A stretch of 64,000 bases of DNA from Streptomyces gossypii (GTDB lineage Bacteria > Actinomycetota > Actinomycetes > Streptomycetales > Streptomycetaceae): contig NZ_JAJAGO010000004.1 of the NCBI RefSeq assembly GCF_025165795.1, positions 248,001-312,000 of the forward strand. Direction: 5' to 3'. Of the stretch, positions 35,471-45,614 are shown piece by piece. The translations under genes were made by a program, and so were the position numbers. Positions within the stretch are counted from its first letter, which is position 1. Each line of letters begins with the position of its first letter. A model generated the notes under the pieces. It saw only the letters and a program-made list of their open reading frames with translations. It did not search any database and was not told where the DNA came from.

Positions 35471-36793
35471 GTGAGCAGGACCGTCATCGTCGTCCTGGAC
35501 GGCTTCGGTATCGGCGCCATGCCGGACGCGGGCACGCTGCGCCCCGGCGACCTCACCGCGGACACTCTCGCCCACACCCTGGACCACTGCCGGGAGGCCC
35601 GGGGCGGCAACCCGCTGCGGCTGCCCGCCCTGCGGGCCCTCGGGCTCGGCCTGCTGCACCCGCACCCCGACCTGGGGCGGGTCCAACCGGTGTCGCGGGG
35701 CCCGCAACCGGACGCACCGGCGCCCCCGCCCGGAGTCGCCCCCTCGGCAGCGGCGGCCGGCCCGGAACTGCTCCCGGTCACGGTGACCAGGGCGCCCCTC
35801 GGCTACCCTGGGGCCGACACCTACGCTGGCCACCAGACCATGATGGGCGCCGACTTCTCCGCCGTGACCGTTGCCCGGCTCGCCGAACACCTACCCGCGG
35901 TGACCGAGGCGCTGACCTCGGCCGGGCACACCGTACGGACACTGGACGGCGAGCCGCTGCTGGTCGTGGACGGGCACGTACTGGTGCACGACAATCTCGA
36001 GGCCGACCCGGGCATCAACTGGAACGCCACGGGCCGACTGGAGGACCTGCCCTTCTCCGGCATCCTCCGCGTCGCCCGTACGGTACGCGCGGTCGCCCCC
36101 GTCGCCCGGGTGATCGCGGTGGGCGGCCACGCCCCGGACTCGCTGACCGGCCATGTACGGCACGGCGACGGCGGCACCTTCGGGCTGGATACCCCGGCGA
36201 CCGGCTTCTACCGCCACGACGGACTGGCGGTCCAGCACCTGGGTGCGCCGCTGGACCACACCCGACAGCTCCCGGAGCTGGCCGCGCGCGCCGGCCTGCC
36301 GGTGACCCTGACCGGAAAGGCCGCCGACATTCTGGCCTGCGAGGACGCGGTGCGCAGGCCTGCGGTGCCCACGGCCGAGGTGTTCACCCACACCCTGGCG
36401 GCGGTACGGGCGGCCGGGCGCGGGCAGCGTGCGCTGGTGGTGGCGAACGTCCAGGAGACCGACCTGGCCGGCCACCAGCAGGACGCCGACCTCTACGGCA
36501 CCGTACTGGAACGGGCCGACCAGGGCCTGGGCGAGCTGATCGACGCGCTGGACTCGCCCGGCGACACACTGATCGTCACCGGCGACCACGGCAACGACCC
36601 CACCTCCGGCCACGCTTACCACACCCGCGAGTACGTCCCCGTGCTGCTGCACCGGCAGGGCGCCTCGGGCGCCCGCCGGCTGCCGGACGCCGCCGGTCTG
36701 GCGGATGTGGGCGCCACCGCGGCACGCACCCTGGGCCTCGACCCGGCCACTTTGGCCAACGGGACCCCCCTTGGCTGTTCCCCGCCCCACTGA
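35471..36793 (+). CDS. yhfW: YhfW phosphopentomutase-like metalloenzyme
   Basis: A 440-residue alkaline-phosphatase-superfamily protein related to DeoB. Metal and catalytic sites are visible: Asp10 (VVLDGFGIG), catalytic-type Thr123 in AGHQTMMGAD, NVQETDLAGHQQD, and TGDHGND with the following SGHAYHTREYVP. E. coli YhfW is about 408 residues; the extra length is a Pro/Ala-rich loop near residues 75-95. Such enzymes move phosphate within sugar phosphates via a phospho-Thr. GTG 35471 follows GGGAGG. Last gene of the yhf set. Confidence 0.88.
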   Translation: MSRTVIVVLDGFGIGAMPDAGTLRPGDLTADTLAHTLDHCREARGGNPLRLPALRALGLGLLHPHPDLGRVQPVSRGPQPDAPAPPPGVAPSAAAAGPELLPVTVTRAPLGYPGADTYAGHQTMMGADFSAVTVARLAEHLPAVTEALTSAGHTVRTLDGEPLLVVDGHVLVHDNLEADPGINWNATGRLEDLPFSGILRVARTVRAVAPVARVIAVGGHAPDSLTGHVRHGDGGTFGLDTPATGFYRHDGLAVQHLGAPLDHTRQLPELAARAGLPVTLTGKAADILACEDAVRRPAVPTAEVFTHTLAAVRAAGRGQRALVVANVQETDLAGHQQDADLYGTVLERADQGLGELIDALDSPGDTLIVTGDHGNDPTSGHAYHTREYVPVLLHRQGASGARRLPDAAGLADVGATAARTLGLDPATLANGTPLGCSPPH

Positions 36794-36901
36794 CTGGCCC
36801 CGCCCCGGTCTGCCTCCCCTGACCTGCCCCTTCCCGAAACGGGGGGGGGTTCCGCCCCGGGCCCGGGGTGATGTGGATGCCGGGTGCCGGCGGCCGACCG
36901 C

Positions 36902-37897
36902 TCAACCGCCCCCGCACACGCCGTCGCCCAGCTCGCTCCTGCGGTACCGCACGCTCCTTCCCGCCCGTGTCCTCGTCAGCAGGCCCGCCTCGTGCAGGAC
37001 CCGCAGGTGCTGACTGACCGCTCCCGCCGTCACCCCGAGCCGGTGCGCGAGTTCCGTCGTCGAAGCGGGCTCGGCGAGCAGGAGCAGCAGTCGGGCCCGC
37101 GGTGCACCGAGCAGCCGGACCAGCGGGCGGTGCCCGTCGTCCAGGGGCTGCTTGGCGACCGACTCGGCGAGGACGGCACGGCCGCGCGAAGGGTAGAAGA
37201 GCGCGGGCGGCAGGTCGGGGGTGCACAGCGGCTGGGCGCCGCGAGCGAAGAGCGTCGGGCACAGCACCATGCCGCGCCCGGCGACCGGAACGCTCCGCTG
37301 CCACCAACCGCCCAGGTTGCCGGGCCGTCCGAGCTGCAGCACGGCCCGCTGCCCGTCCCAGCTCAGTCTCGGATCGAGCCCCGCGAAGAGCGCCTCCACC
37401 CCCTCTTCGGCCAGTACCCGCCCCCGGTGGGCCAGGTCCGCCTCGAAGAGGGACTGCACCCGCGCCCACCACTCCCCGGAGAGGCATCCGGTCCAGTACG
37501 CCTCCAGGGCGTCCGCGACGCGGGCGCGCAGCCGCTCCGGGTCCCCGGACAGCACAGCGGGAAACACCTCGTCACCGTAGGCGTCCCGCAGCCCGGCGGC
37601 GAGGACCTCCGGACCGGTCGCCCTGAACAGGGCCAGCTCCGCCGCGAAGGTGGGCCGGGCGCTGCTCGGCCGCGGTGTGAGGCAGTCCGGTATCCACAGC
37701 CGCCGGGTGACCATCGCGTCGAGGACCTGCCGGTCCAGGCGGTCGTAGACGGGCCGCATCCGCCGCAGCCAGGGCCGCATGTGCGGATAGCGGACCGGGT
37801 CGCGCCAGGCCCGCAGCGAGAAGGCCGCCTCCTGCAGCGGCGAGTACGCGAACGAGGTGCGCGCCAGGTCGTCCACGCCGAACACGAACTCGATCAT
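36902..37897 (-). CDS. ArsR-type HTH regulator with N-terminal effector domain
   Basis: A 331-residue protein. Residues 1 to about 240 form an uncharacterised, probably ligand-sensing region (as in DUF5937-type regulators; MIEFVFGVDDLARTSFAYSPL start). The C-terminus is an ArsR winged HTH (LLAEPASTTELAHRLGVTAGAVSQHLRVLHEAGLLTRTRAGR). No metal-binding Cys motif is present in the HTH. It is divergent from an MFS gene and probably represses it. Confidence 0.88.
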   Translation of the reverse strand: MIEFVFGVDDLARTSFAYSPLQEAAFSLRAWRDPVRYPHMRPWLRRMRPVYDRLDRQVLDAMVTRRLWIPDCLTPRPSSARPTFAAELALFRATGPEVLAAGLRDAYGDEVFPAVLSGDPERLRARVADALEAYWTGCLSGEWWARVQSLFEADLAHRGRVLAEEGVEALFAGLDPRLSWDGQRAVLQLGRPGNLGGWWQRSVPVAGRGMVLCPTLFARGAQPLCTPDLPPALFYPSRGRAVLAESVAKQPLDDGHRPLVRLLGAPRARLLLLLAEPASTTELAHRLGVTAGAVSQHLRVLHEAGLLTRTRAGRSVRYRRSELGDGVCGGG

Positions 37898-38015
37898 TGA
37901 GCGTCAGGCTAAAGGAATGCCGCGGGCCTGGGGAATGCCCTGCAATGTGGCGGTGACCACGTCAACCACCCCGTCCGGAAGCAGTCCCCCTGCCGAGCGT
38001 CCCGCCCTCACCAGG

Positions 38016-39245
38016 ATGGGCGGCTTCCTACCCGTCGACCCGGTGCTGCGCCGTCTCTCCCTGCTCACTCTCCTCAACTCCTTCGGCCGCGGCCTGTTCT
38101 TCTCCCTCTCCGTCCTCTACTTCACCCGGATCGTCGGCCTCTCCGCGACCTCGGTCGGTCTCGGCCTGACGATCGCCGGGCTGTTCGGGCTGGTCGCCGG
38201 CATTCCGGCGGGCCGTGTCTCGGACCGCTTCGGCAGCCGGCCCACGCTCACCGTGCTGTGGCTGGCCTGCGGCGCGGCGATGGCCTCGTACACGCTGATC
38301 GGCTCGTACGCGGGCTTTCTCGCCGCGGTGATCTGCTACGCGGTCGTCAACCAGTCGGGCGTCGGTGTGCGCAGTGCGCTCTTCGCCGACGTCCTGCCGC
38401 CGGAGGTGCGGGTCGAGGGGCGGGCGCATCTGCGCATGGTCACCAATGTGGCGATGGGTGTGGGAGGTTCTCTGGGCATGCTGGCGCTGCAGGCCGACAG
38501 CCGGGGCGCGTACACCGTGGTCATTCTGGCCAACGCCGCCGGGTTCGCGGTCGCCGCGCTCCTGGTGTGGCGGCTTCCGGTCCGCACCACGGCCGCCGGA
38601 CTGGCCGGCTCCTCCGACGAGCCGGTCAGCCGCTGGCGGGCGGTGCGCGACCTCCCCTTCATCACGGTCACCGTCCTCAACGGTGTCCTGGTCCTCCAGT
38701 ACAGCCTTCTGGAGGTCGGTCTTCCGCTGTGGATCGCGCAGCACACCGACGCCCCTCGCTGGTCGGTCGCGCTGATCGCCATCCTCAACTGCGCGCTGGT
38801 GGCGCTGCTCCAGGTCCGGATCACACGCGGCATCGACGACCTGCCGCGCGCCGTCCGCGCGATGGGCCGCTCCGGTGTTCTGCTCGGCCTGGCCTGCCTG
38901 GTCTTCGCGCTGACCGCGGATCTCTCCCCGATGTGGGCGGTCGCCGTGCTGGCGCTCGGTGCGGTGATCCAGGTACTCGCCGAGGTACTGACGGCAGCCG
39001 GCGGCTGGACGATCGGCTACGCGCTTGCCGACGCCCGCGCCCAAGGCGTCTACCAGGGGGTGTACGCCGCCGGATTCTCGGCCGCCACCATGGCGGCGCC
39101 GGCCCTGATCACGTTCACCGCGATCGAGCACGGCACGGCCGGCTGGGTCTTCCTCGCCGTCCTCTTCACCGTCGCCGGTCTCGCGATCCGCCCGGCCGTG
39201 GCCTGGGCACGCCGCACCGGCGAGTGGCGCGGCGAGCCGGCGTAG
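38016..39245 (+). CDS. MFS transporter
   Basis: A 409-residue, 12-helix major facilitator protein from ATG 38016. The loop between helices 2 and 3 has GRVSDRFGSRPT, the MFS signature. Substrate unknown; the divergent ArsR-type regulator suggests inducible efflux. In-frame ATGs at 37917 and 37935 would add a Pro/Ser/Thr-rich N-terminus and leave only 19 or 37 bp for divergent promoters, so 38016 is preferred, with some doubt. Confidence 0.82.
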   Translation: MGGFLPVDPVLRRLSLLTLLNSFGRGLFFSLSVLYFTRIVGLSATSVGLGLTIAGLFGLVAGIPAGRVSDRFGSRPTLTVLWLACGAAMASYTLIGSYAGFLAAVICYAVVNQSGVGVRSALFADVLPPEVRVEGRAHLRMVTNVAMGVGGSLGMLALQADSRGAYTVVILANAAGFAVAALLVWRLPVRTTAAGLAGSSDEPVSRWRAVRDLPFITVTVLNGVLVLQYSLLEVGLPLWIAQHTDAPRWSVALIAILNCALVALLQVRITRGIDDLPRAVRAMGRSGVLLGLACLVFALTADLSPMWAVAVLALGAVIQVLAEVLTAAGGWTIGYALADARAQGVYQGVYAAGFSAATMAAPALITFTAIEHGTAGWVFLAVLFTVAGLAIRPAVAWARRTGEWRGEPA

Positions 39246-39267
39246 CCCGGCAGGCCCGGAGACCGAC

Positions 39268-39315
39268 GGTGAGCCGGTGAGCCGGTGAGCCGGTGACGGT
39301 GACGGTGACGGTGAA
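39268..39315. repeat. Compound tandem repeat (8-bp then 6-bp units)
   Basis: Three GGTGAGCC units followed by three GGTGAC units and a GGTGAA, between the convergent MFS and hrdA genes. Confidence 0.9.
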
Positions 39316-39371
39316 GAGGATGGTCCGACGGACAAGCGCCGGTGCCGGGGCGAACCTTGCCTGACGAAGCA

Positions 39372-40508
39372 CTAGTCGAGATAGCCCCGCAGTTGGTCGG
39401 CGAAGGCGTGGTCGCGGAGTTTGCTCAGGGTCTTCGACTCGATCTGGCGGATGCGTTCGCGGGTGACGCCGAAGATGCGGCCGATCTCCTCGAGCGTGCG
39501 CGGACGCCCGTCGGCGAGCCCGTAGCGCAGTTGGACGACCTTCCGCTCACGCTCTCCGAGCGTGGAGAGCACCGCCTCCAGGTGCTCGCGCAGCAGGAGG
39601 AAGGCGGCCGATTCCACGGGTGAGGGTGCGTCGCCGTCCTCGATGAGGTCGCCGAGGTTGACGTCGTCCTCCTCGCCGACCGGCGCGTGCAGCGACACCG
39701 GTTCCTGTGCGAGCCGCAGCACTTCGGTGACCCGCTCCTGCGTCAGGTCGAGTTGTGCGCCGACCTCTTCGGCCGTCGGCTCGTAACCGCGCTCCTGGAG
39801 CATGCGGCGCTGCACCCGCACCACGCGGTTGATCAGCTCGACGACATGCACCGGCACCCGGATGGTGCGGGCCTGGTCGGCCAGCGCGCGGGACATCGCC
39901 TGCCGTATCCACCAGGTCGCGTATGTGGAGAACTTGTAGCCACGCGCGTAGTCGAACTTCTCGACGGCCCGTATCAGGCCGAGGTTGCCCTCCTGAACCA
40001 GGTCGAGCATGGTGAGGCCGCGCCCGACATAGCGCTTGGCCACGGAGACGACGAGCCGGAGATTCGCCTCGATGAGGCGGCGCTTGGCCATCCGGCCGAG
40101 CACCACGACTCTGTCGAGGTCCAGCGCGAGCCGGCTGTCCAGACTGGTGGCCGTGCTCAGCCGCTCCTCGGCGAAGAGCCCGGCCTCCACTCTCCGGGCG
40201 AGCTCGACCTCGTCGGCCGCGGAGAGCAGCGGGATGCGGCCGATCTCGCGCAGGTACTGCCGGAAGAGGTCCGCCGACGGACCGCTTCCCGTGCCGGTGC
40301 CGGGTTTGGGGGGCGGGGGTCCGTCCAGGTCCGGTTCGGGATGTCCCGCCTGCGGAGGCACCGTCTCCGGGCGGGGGCGCTGCGGTGTCGCCTGGGACGT
40401 GGGTGTCGCCTGGGACGTGGGTGTGCTCTGGGGCGTGGGTGAGGCCGGAGGCGGGGCGGGGACCGTTGATGCGGTGGGGGCCGCACTCGTCAGGGTCTGG
40501 GTCTGCAC
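39372..40508 (-). CDS. hrdA: Principal-type RNA polymerase sigma factor, HrdA-like
   Basis: A 378-residue sigma-70 group 1/2 protein. Region 1.2 ([30 protein letters not shown]), regions 2.3-2.4 ([22 protein letters not shown]), region 3 and region 4.2 ([24 protein letters not shown]) are all complete. The short N-terminus is Pro/Thr/Ser/Gln-rich with repeated TPTSQA and lacks the long region 1.1 of HrdB. The C-terminal ADQLRGYLD and the nearby dnaG and dgt genes fit Streptomyces hrdA. GTG 40508 is chosen since GGAGG lies seven bases upstream. Confidence 0.87.
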   Translation of the reverse strand: MQTQTLTSAAPTASTVPAPPPASPTPQSTPTSQATPTSQATPQRPRPETVPPQAGHPEPDLDGPPPPKPGTGTGSGPSADLFRQYLREIGRIPLLSAADEVELARRVEAGLFAEERLSTATSLDSRLALDLDRVVVLGRMAKRRLIEANLRLVVSVAKRYVGRGLTMLDLVQEGNLGLIRAVEKFDYARGYKFSTYATWWIRQAMSRALADQARTIRVPVHVVELINRVVRVQRRMLQERGYEPTAEEVGAQLDLTQERVTEVLRLAQEPVSLHAPVGEEDDVNLGDLIEDGDAPSPVESAAFLLLREHLEAVLSTLGERERKVVQLRYGLADGRPRTLEEIGRIFGVTRERIRQIESKTLSKLRDHAFADQLRGYLD

Positions 40509-40933
40509 GGGGGCGACCTCCAAGGTGATCGCTGCCGGTTCGGGGACGGCGTGCGGTACGGGAGCGGTCGCGGCCACGCCACGTTCCGTCCCGTGAACGA
40601 TGTGCGGATCCGCGGAGGGCTGTGGCCCCTCCCGGCCAGCACCGCCGCGCTCCGATGACTCAGGCACCGTCCACCAGTGTGGGGTACGACACACTCCCGC
40701 CACGAGGGTCGTGCGTCCGCTTTTTTCTCGGAGGGTTACCGGCTGGAAACCGCCGCCGGGGGCCCGTCGCCTGTGCCCGGTGGAAGTGCGCACACTCCGG
40801 AGCCTCCTGCAACGGGACCTGGAGAGGTCACGCGAACAGCGCACAGCGCCACCCTGAATGTCTGAAATGTGATAATTGTGGGCGTCCTCGGGCGCCCACA
40901 CCCGCGCGCCGTACGCCGTCCAAGGAGGCATCA

Positions 40934-42076
40934 GTGAAAGCCGTGGTCTACCAGGAGCCGTTCCGCGTCACCGTCGAAGACGTCGAGGACCCGCGGATCG
41001 AGCAGCCGACCGATGTGGTCATCAAGATCACGACGTCCGCGATCTGCGGCTCCGACCTGCACATGTACGAGGGGCGTACGGGCGCGGAGCCCGGCATCGT
41101 GTTCGGGCACGAGAACATGGGTGTCGTGCAGGAGACCGGCTCCGGCGTCACGCGGGTCCGCAAGGGCGACCGCGTCGTGCTGCCGTTCAACGTGGCGTGC
41201 GGGTTCTGCCGGAACTGCCTGGGCGGGTTCACCGGCTTCTGTCTCACCGTCAACAAGGGCTTCGCGGGCGGAGCGTACGGCTATGTCTCCATGGGCCCCT
41301 ACCGTGGCGGGCAGGCGGAGTACCTGCGGGTGCCGTTCGCGGACTTCAACTGCCTGCAGCTGCCCCAGGGCGACGAGCACGAGGACGACTTCGCGCTGCT
41401 GGCCGACATCTTCCCCACCGGCTATCACGCGACGGAGCTGGCGAAGGTCTCCCCCGGAGAGACGGTGGCCGTCTTCGGCGCCGGTCCGGTCGGGCTCATG
41501 GCCGCGTACTCCGCGCTGATCCGGGGCGCCTCCAAAGTCTTCGTCGTGGACAAGCAGCCGGACCGGCTGCGCCTCGCCGAACAGATCGGCGCGATCCCCG
41601 TCGACTTCAGCCAGGGTGACCCGTCCGAGCAGATCAAGGACGGCACACACGGCGAGGGCACCGACAAGGGCATCGACGCCGTCGGCTACCAGGCCACCGC
41701 GGCCGCCGGGGGCGAGCAGCCCGCGGTGGTGCTCAACACCCTGATCGAGACCGTACGTCCCACCGGGATGCTGGGAGTCGTGGGACTGTACGTGCCCGCC
41801 GACCCGGGTGGCCCGACCGAGGCCGCGAAGATCGGCGAACTGCTCTTCAAGACGGGCAAGTTCTTCGAGAAGGGCCTGAAGATGGGCACCGGCCAGGCGA
41901 ACGTCAAGACCTACAACCGCCAGCTGCGCGATCTGATCGTCGCCGGGCGGGCCACTCCGAGCTTCGTGGTCTCGCAACGCCTCCCGCTCCACGCCGCACC
42001 GGACGCCTACCAGCGCTTCGACAAGCGCGAGGAGGGCTGGACCAAGGTCCTCCTCCAGCCCGGCCGCACCGGCTGA
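40934..42076 (+). CDS. Glutathione-independent, zinc-dependent formaldehyde dehydrogenase-like protein
   Basis: A 380-residue medium-chain dehydrogenase. Catalytic zinc ligands lie in [12 protein letters not shown] and FGHEN, the structural zinc lobe is [15 protein letters not shown], and the Rossmann motif is [14 protein letters not shown]. Length and KVLLQP end match the FdhA group, which oxidises formaldehyde or other aldehydes with tightly bound NAD and no glutathione. GTG 40934 follows a perfect AAGGAGG. The 425-bp upstream region has an AT-rich GATAAT box near 40871 and a GTGGGCG/CGCCCAC hairpin (40878-40899). Confidence 0.9.
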   Translation: MKAVVYQEPFRVTVEDVEDPRIEQPTDVVIKITTSAICGSDLHMYEGRTGAEPGIVFGHENMGVVQETGSGVTRVRKGDRVVLPFNVACGFCRNCLGGFTGFCLTVNKGFAGGAYGYVSMGPYRGGQAEYLRVPFADFNCLQLPQGDEHEDDFALLADIFPTGYHATELAKVSPGETVAVFGAGPVGLMAAYSALIRGASKVFVVDKQPDRLRLAEQIGAIPVDFSQGDPSEQIKDGTHGEGTDKGIDAVGYQATAAAGGEQPAVVLNTLIETVRPTGMLGVVGLYVPADPGGPTEAAKIGELLFKTGKFFEKGLKMGTGQANVKTYNRQLRDLIVAGRATPSFVVSQRLPLHAAPDAYQRFDKREEGWTKVLLQPGRTG

Positions 42077-42131
42077 GCCGGGGTAGCGGGCACGATCGAG
42101 CCGGGGCACCGGACACGCCACGGACCAGCCG

Positions 42132-44129
42132 CTACAGTGCCGCCGCGCCCCGCTCGCGCAGGCCGCGGCCGTACTGCTGGAGCTCCCACAGCTGTGCCCG
42201 TACCGGCGCCGAGCCCTCCAGGTCTCGGCGGGCCTCCATCCGGCGGGCGACGCCCTCGAGTTCGGCGATCCGGGCGTCGACGGCGGCCAGCCGGACGGTG
42301 ACCAGCTGCATCCCCGCATACACGTCGTCCACAACGCGGGCGCTGTGCAGCGGTTCGACGGCAAGCTCGGTGATCAGGGATTTCACGGTGTCGTCCGGTG
42401 CGGCGGCCCGTACGCGGGCCAGGAACTCGCCGTCCGCGTCGGTGACGCCGCCCGCGGTCTCGATGGTCTCGCGGACCACGGCGTAGGGCGGGGCGGTGAA
42501 CTCGTCCGCCCCGTACGCGTCGAACGCCGGGGCGACCAGCTCCGGCCGTTGCAGCGCGAGTTTGAGCAGCTCGCGCTCCACCCGGTGCGCGGGGCTGCGG
42601 AGGTTCAGCGCCGGACCCGGCGGCCGGGTGGCGGCCGGGGGCGCGGACGAGGCGCCGCTCGGCGCGGCGGCCTGCCCGGAGCCGTGCCGCTGAGCGCCCG
42701 CTCCGTGACCTCCAGTCCGCTGAGCCCCGGCCCCGTGACCGCCGGCCCCCTGCCCGGCCGGACCGCCCGCACCACCGCCGGGCCGTCCGCCACGCTCCCG
42801 CGCCCACCGCGCGAGCTTCCCCACCCGGCCCACCACGAACTGTTCGTCCGTGATCCCGAGCAGCCCGGCGAGCTGCACGGCGTGCCCGTGCTGGATCGCA
42901 CCGTCCTTGATCCGGGCGACGATCGGCGCGGCCTCCTCCAGGGCGGCCGAACGGCCCTCCGCCGTATCGAGGTTGTGCTGCTCGACAACCGACCGGATGG
43001 CGAACTCAAAGAGCGGGGTGCGGCTCTCCACCAGTTCCTTGACCGCCTCGTCGCCCTGGGCCAGCCGCAGATCGCAAGGGTCCATCCCGCCCGGAGAGAC
43101 GGCGATCCAGGTGCGGGCGGCGAACTTCTGATCGTCCTCGAAGGCGCGCAGCGCGGCCTTCTGCCCGGCGGCGTCGCCGTCGAAGGTGAAGACGACCTCC
43201 GAGAAGGAGTTGTCCAGCAGCACGCGCCGGAGGATCTTGACATGGTCGCTGCCGAAGGCCGTGCCGCAGGTCGCGATGGCGCCGGTGACACCGGCCAGAT
43301 GGCAGGCCATCACATCCGTGTACCCCTCGACGACGACCGCCTGGCCCGCCTTGGCGATCTCGCGCTTGGCGAGGTCGATGCCGTAGAGGACCTGCGACTT
43401 GCGGTAGAGGGGGGTTTCCGGCGTGTTGAGGTATTTGGGCCCGTTGTCGTCCTCGCGCAGCTTGCGGGCGCCGAAGCCGACGACCTCCCCGGTGATGTCC
43501 CGGATGGGCCACAGCAGGCGGCCGCGGAAGCGGTCGATGGGACGGCCCGAGCGGCTGTCCTGGGCGAGCCCGGCGAGGATCATCTCCTTGTCGGAGAATC
43601 CCTTGCCACGCAGGAAACGCACAAGGTGGTCCCAGCCCGCCGGGGCGTATCCGACCCCGAAATGCTCGGCGGCATCCTGGCCGAAGCCGCGCTCGGCCAG
43701 GAACTTCCGGCCGATCTCGGCCTCCGCGCCGCCGAGCTGCTCGACATAGAACCGCGCGGCGATGCGGTGCGCCTCGACCATCCTGGTGCGCTCGCCCTGC
43801 TGGCTGGCCCGGCCGTACCCGCCCTCCTCATACCGCAGGGTGATTCCGGCCTGTGCGGCCAGCCGCTCGACGGCCTCGGAGAAGGACAGGTGGTCGATCT
43901 TCTGCACGAAGTCGAGGGTGTCCCCGCCCTCCTGGCAGCCGAAACAGTGATAAAAGCCCTTGCTCGGGCTCACGGTGAACGAAGGGGACTTCTCGTCGTG
44001 AAACGGACAGAGGCCCTTGAGGTTGCCGCCGCCCGCGTTCTTGAGCTGGAGGTACTCAGAGACGACGGCGTCGATCGGAACCGCGTTCCGTACCGCCTTC
44101 ACGTCCTCGTCATTGATCCGTCCCGCCAC
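42132..44129 (-). CDS. dnaG: DNA primase DnaG
   Basis: A 665-residue replicative primase that synthesises RNA primers. N-terminal CHC2 zinc finger (CPFHDEKSPSF ... HCFGC), RNA polymerase core with the Toprim motifs VVEGYTDVMA and FDGDAAG, and a C-terminal DnaB-interacting helical domain. The linker between core and C-terminal domain is Gly/Ala/Gln-rich with GGHGAGAQR repeated twice. Starts MAGRINDEDV, as in other actinobacteria. Confidence 0.97.
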   Translation of the reverse strand: MAGRINDEDVKAVRNAVPIDAVVSEYLQLKNAGGGNLKGLCPFHDEKSPSFTVSPSKGFYHCFGCQEGGDTLDFVQKIDHLSFSEAVERLAAQAGITLRYEEGGYGRASQQGERTRMVEAHRIAARFYVEQLGGAEAEIGRKFLAERGFGQDAAEHFGVGYAPAGWDHLVRFLRGKGFSDKEMILAGLAQDSRSGRPIDRFRGRLLWPIRDITGEVVGFGARKLREDDNGPKYLNTPETPLYRKSQVLYGIDLAKREIAKAGQAVVVEGYTDVMACHLAGVTGAIATCGTAFGSDHVKILRRVLLDNSFSEVVFTFDGDAAGQKAALRAFEDDQKFAARTWIAVSPGGMDPCDLRLAQGDEAVKELVESRTPLFEFAIRSVVEQHNLDTAEGRSAALEEAAPIVARIKDGAIQHGHAVQLAGLLGITDEQFVVGRVGKLARWARERGGRPGGGAGGPAGQGAGGHGAGAQRTGGHGAGAQRHGSGQAAAPSGASSAPPAATRPPGPALNLRSPAHRVERELLKLALQRPELVAPAFDAYGADEFTAPPYAVVRETIETAGGVTDADGEFLARVRAAAPDDTVKSLITELAVEPLHSARVVDDVYAGMQLVTVRLAAVDARIAELEGVARRMEARRDLEGSAPVRAQLWELQQYGRGLRERGAAAL

Positions 44130-44206
44130 GGAGGAAGTCTACGGCTCCCCGCCGACAGCGGGACCGGCGCCCGCTCGGCGGCGGCGGCAGGGCACCTGGC
44201 GGGCTC

Positions 44207-45466
44207 TCAGGACAGCAGTGATTCCAACGGGACCTCCGGGTCACCGAGCGCCCGCAGGTCGACCGCCCGGCCGGAGCGGATCAGCTCCTGGATCGGGCCG
44301 GTGACATCCCAGACGTTGCAGTTGAGCCCGGCCAGCACGCGGTCACCGCTCAGCCAGAAGGCGATGAACTCCCGCTTGCCGACATCGCCGCGGCACAGCA
44401 CCTGGTCGTACGAGCCCGGCGGCGCATACCCCGAGTATTCGAGCCCCACGTCGTACTGGTCGGAGAAGAAGTACGGCACCCGGTCATAGCGCACCTCCTT
44501 CCCCAGCATCGCGCGCGCCGCCGCCGGGCCGGTGTTCAGCGCGTTGGCCCAGTGCTCGACCCGCAGCCGGGTGTGGAGCACCGGATGCTCCACGGACGCC
44601 ACGTCGCCCGCCGCGAAGATGTCCGGGTCGCTGGTGCGCAGCGAGGCGTCCACCGCGATGCCGCCGCCCGGCCGCTCCGCGAGCACCAGCCCGGCCGCCT
44701 CGGCGAGTCCGGTGCGGGGCGCTGCGCCGATGGCCGCGAGCACGTCATGCGCGGGGTGTTCGGTGCCGTCGTCCGTGTGGGCGGCCTGCACCACACCGGC
44801 GTGCCCGGCGATCTCGGTCAGCCGGGCCCCGAAGTGGAAGCGCACCCCGTGCTCCCGGTGCAGGTCGGCGAAGAGGGAGCCCAGCTCGGCGCCGAGCACG
44901 GTGTGCAGCGGGGTGGGCGCCGGCTCCACGATGGTGACCTCGGCGCCGTACCCGCGGGCCGCCGCGGCCACCTCCAGCCCGATCCAGCCCGCTCCGGCGA
45001 TCACCAGATGGCCGTTCTCCCGGCCGCGCGCGGCGAGCACGCCCCGCAGCCGGTCGGCGTGCGCGAGCCTGCGCAGATGGTGGACTCCGGCGAGGCCGGT
45101 GCCGGGGATGTCGAGCCTGCGCGGCTCGGCGCCGGTGGTGAGGAGCAGCGTGTCGTAGTGGATGCTGGTGCCGTCACCCAGCCGTACGGACTTGGCCTCC
45201 CGGTTGATGTGGACGGCGGGCTGCCCGAGGTGCAGCTCGATCTCGGCGCTCGCGTACCAGGCGGGCTCGTGGACGAAGACGCTGCTGCGTTCGTCGGTGC
45301 CGATGAGGTAGCCCTTGGAGAGCGGGGGTCGCTCGTATGGGTGGTCGCGTTCGTCGCCGATCAGGATGACGCGGCCGCTGAAGCCCTCCGCGCGCAGGGT
45401 TTCCGCGGCCTTGGCTCCGGCCAGGCCACCGCCGACGATGACGAACGTACGATGTGCGTCGACCAC
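44207..45466 (-). CDS. FAD-dependent ferredoxin-reductase-like oxidoreductase
   Basis: A 419-residue two-dinucleotide-fold flavoprotein of the putidaredoxin/rhodocoxin reductase type. FAD motif FVIVGGGLAGAKAAETLR, RPPLSKGYL, NAD motif LVIAGAGWIGLEVAA, a second FAD motif DIFAAGDVAS, and the C-terminal reductase domain. It would pass electrons from NAD(P)H to a ferredoxin, perhaps for a P450 or dioxygenase; none is adjacent. GTG 45466 has GAGGAGG six bases upstream. Confidence 0.88.
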   Translation of the reverse strand: MVDAHRTFVIVGGGLAGAKAAETLRAEGFSGRVILIGDERDHPYERPPLSKGYLIGTDERSSVFVHEPAWYASAEIELHLGQPAVHINREAKSVRLGDGTSIHYDTLLLTTGAEPRRLDIPGTGLAGVHHLRRLAHADRLRGVLAARGRENGHLVIAGAGWIGLEVAAAARGYGAEVTIVEPAPTPLHTVLGAELGSLFADLHREHGVRFHFGARLTEIAGHAGVVQAAHTDDGTEHPAHDVLAAIGAAPRTGLAEAAGLVLAERPGGGIAVDASLRTSDPDIFAAGDVASVEHPVLHTRLRVEHWANALNTGPAAARAMLGKEVRYDRVPYFFSDQYDVGLEYSGYAPPGSYDQVLCRGDVGKREFIAFWLSGDRVLAGLNCNVWDVTGPIQELIRSGRAVDLRALGDPEVPLESLLS

Positions 45467-45614
45467 TTGATGCCTCCTCGCTGACACGCTGTCCCCCGGC
45501 GTTTACCCATACCCGTCAACAGGGAGCGTCCCGCATCGTCTCTGCTGCGGGAAGAGGCAAAGGAGTGGAGTGCGGGCCGTGGTACGGAAGACGCTGCCGG
45601 GGGTGAGGCGCCCG

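Noticed and set aside
40509..40931. Extension of hrdA upstream of GTG 40508
   Set aside because: It would run through the promoter region of the formaldehyde dehydrogenase gene, and GGAGG is ideally placed for GTG 40508.
42605..43291. Minus-strand open frame inside dnaG
   Set aside because: It is another reading frame of the primase gene, whose Toprim motifs lie in the true frame.
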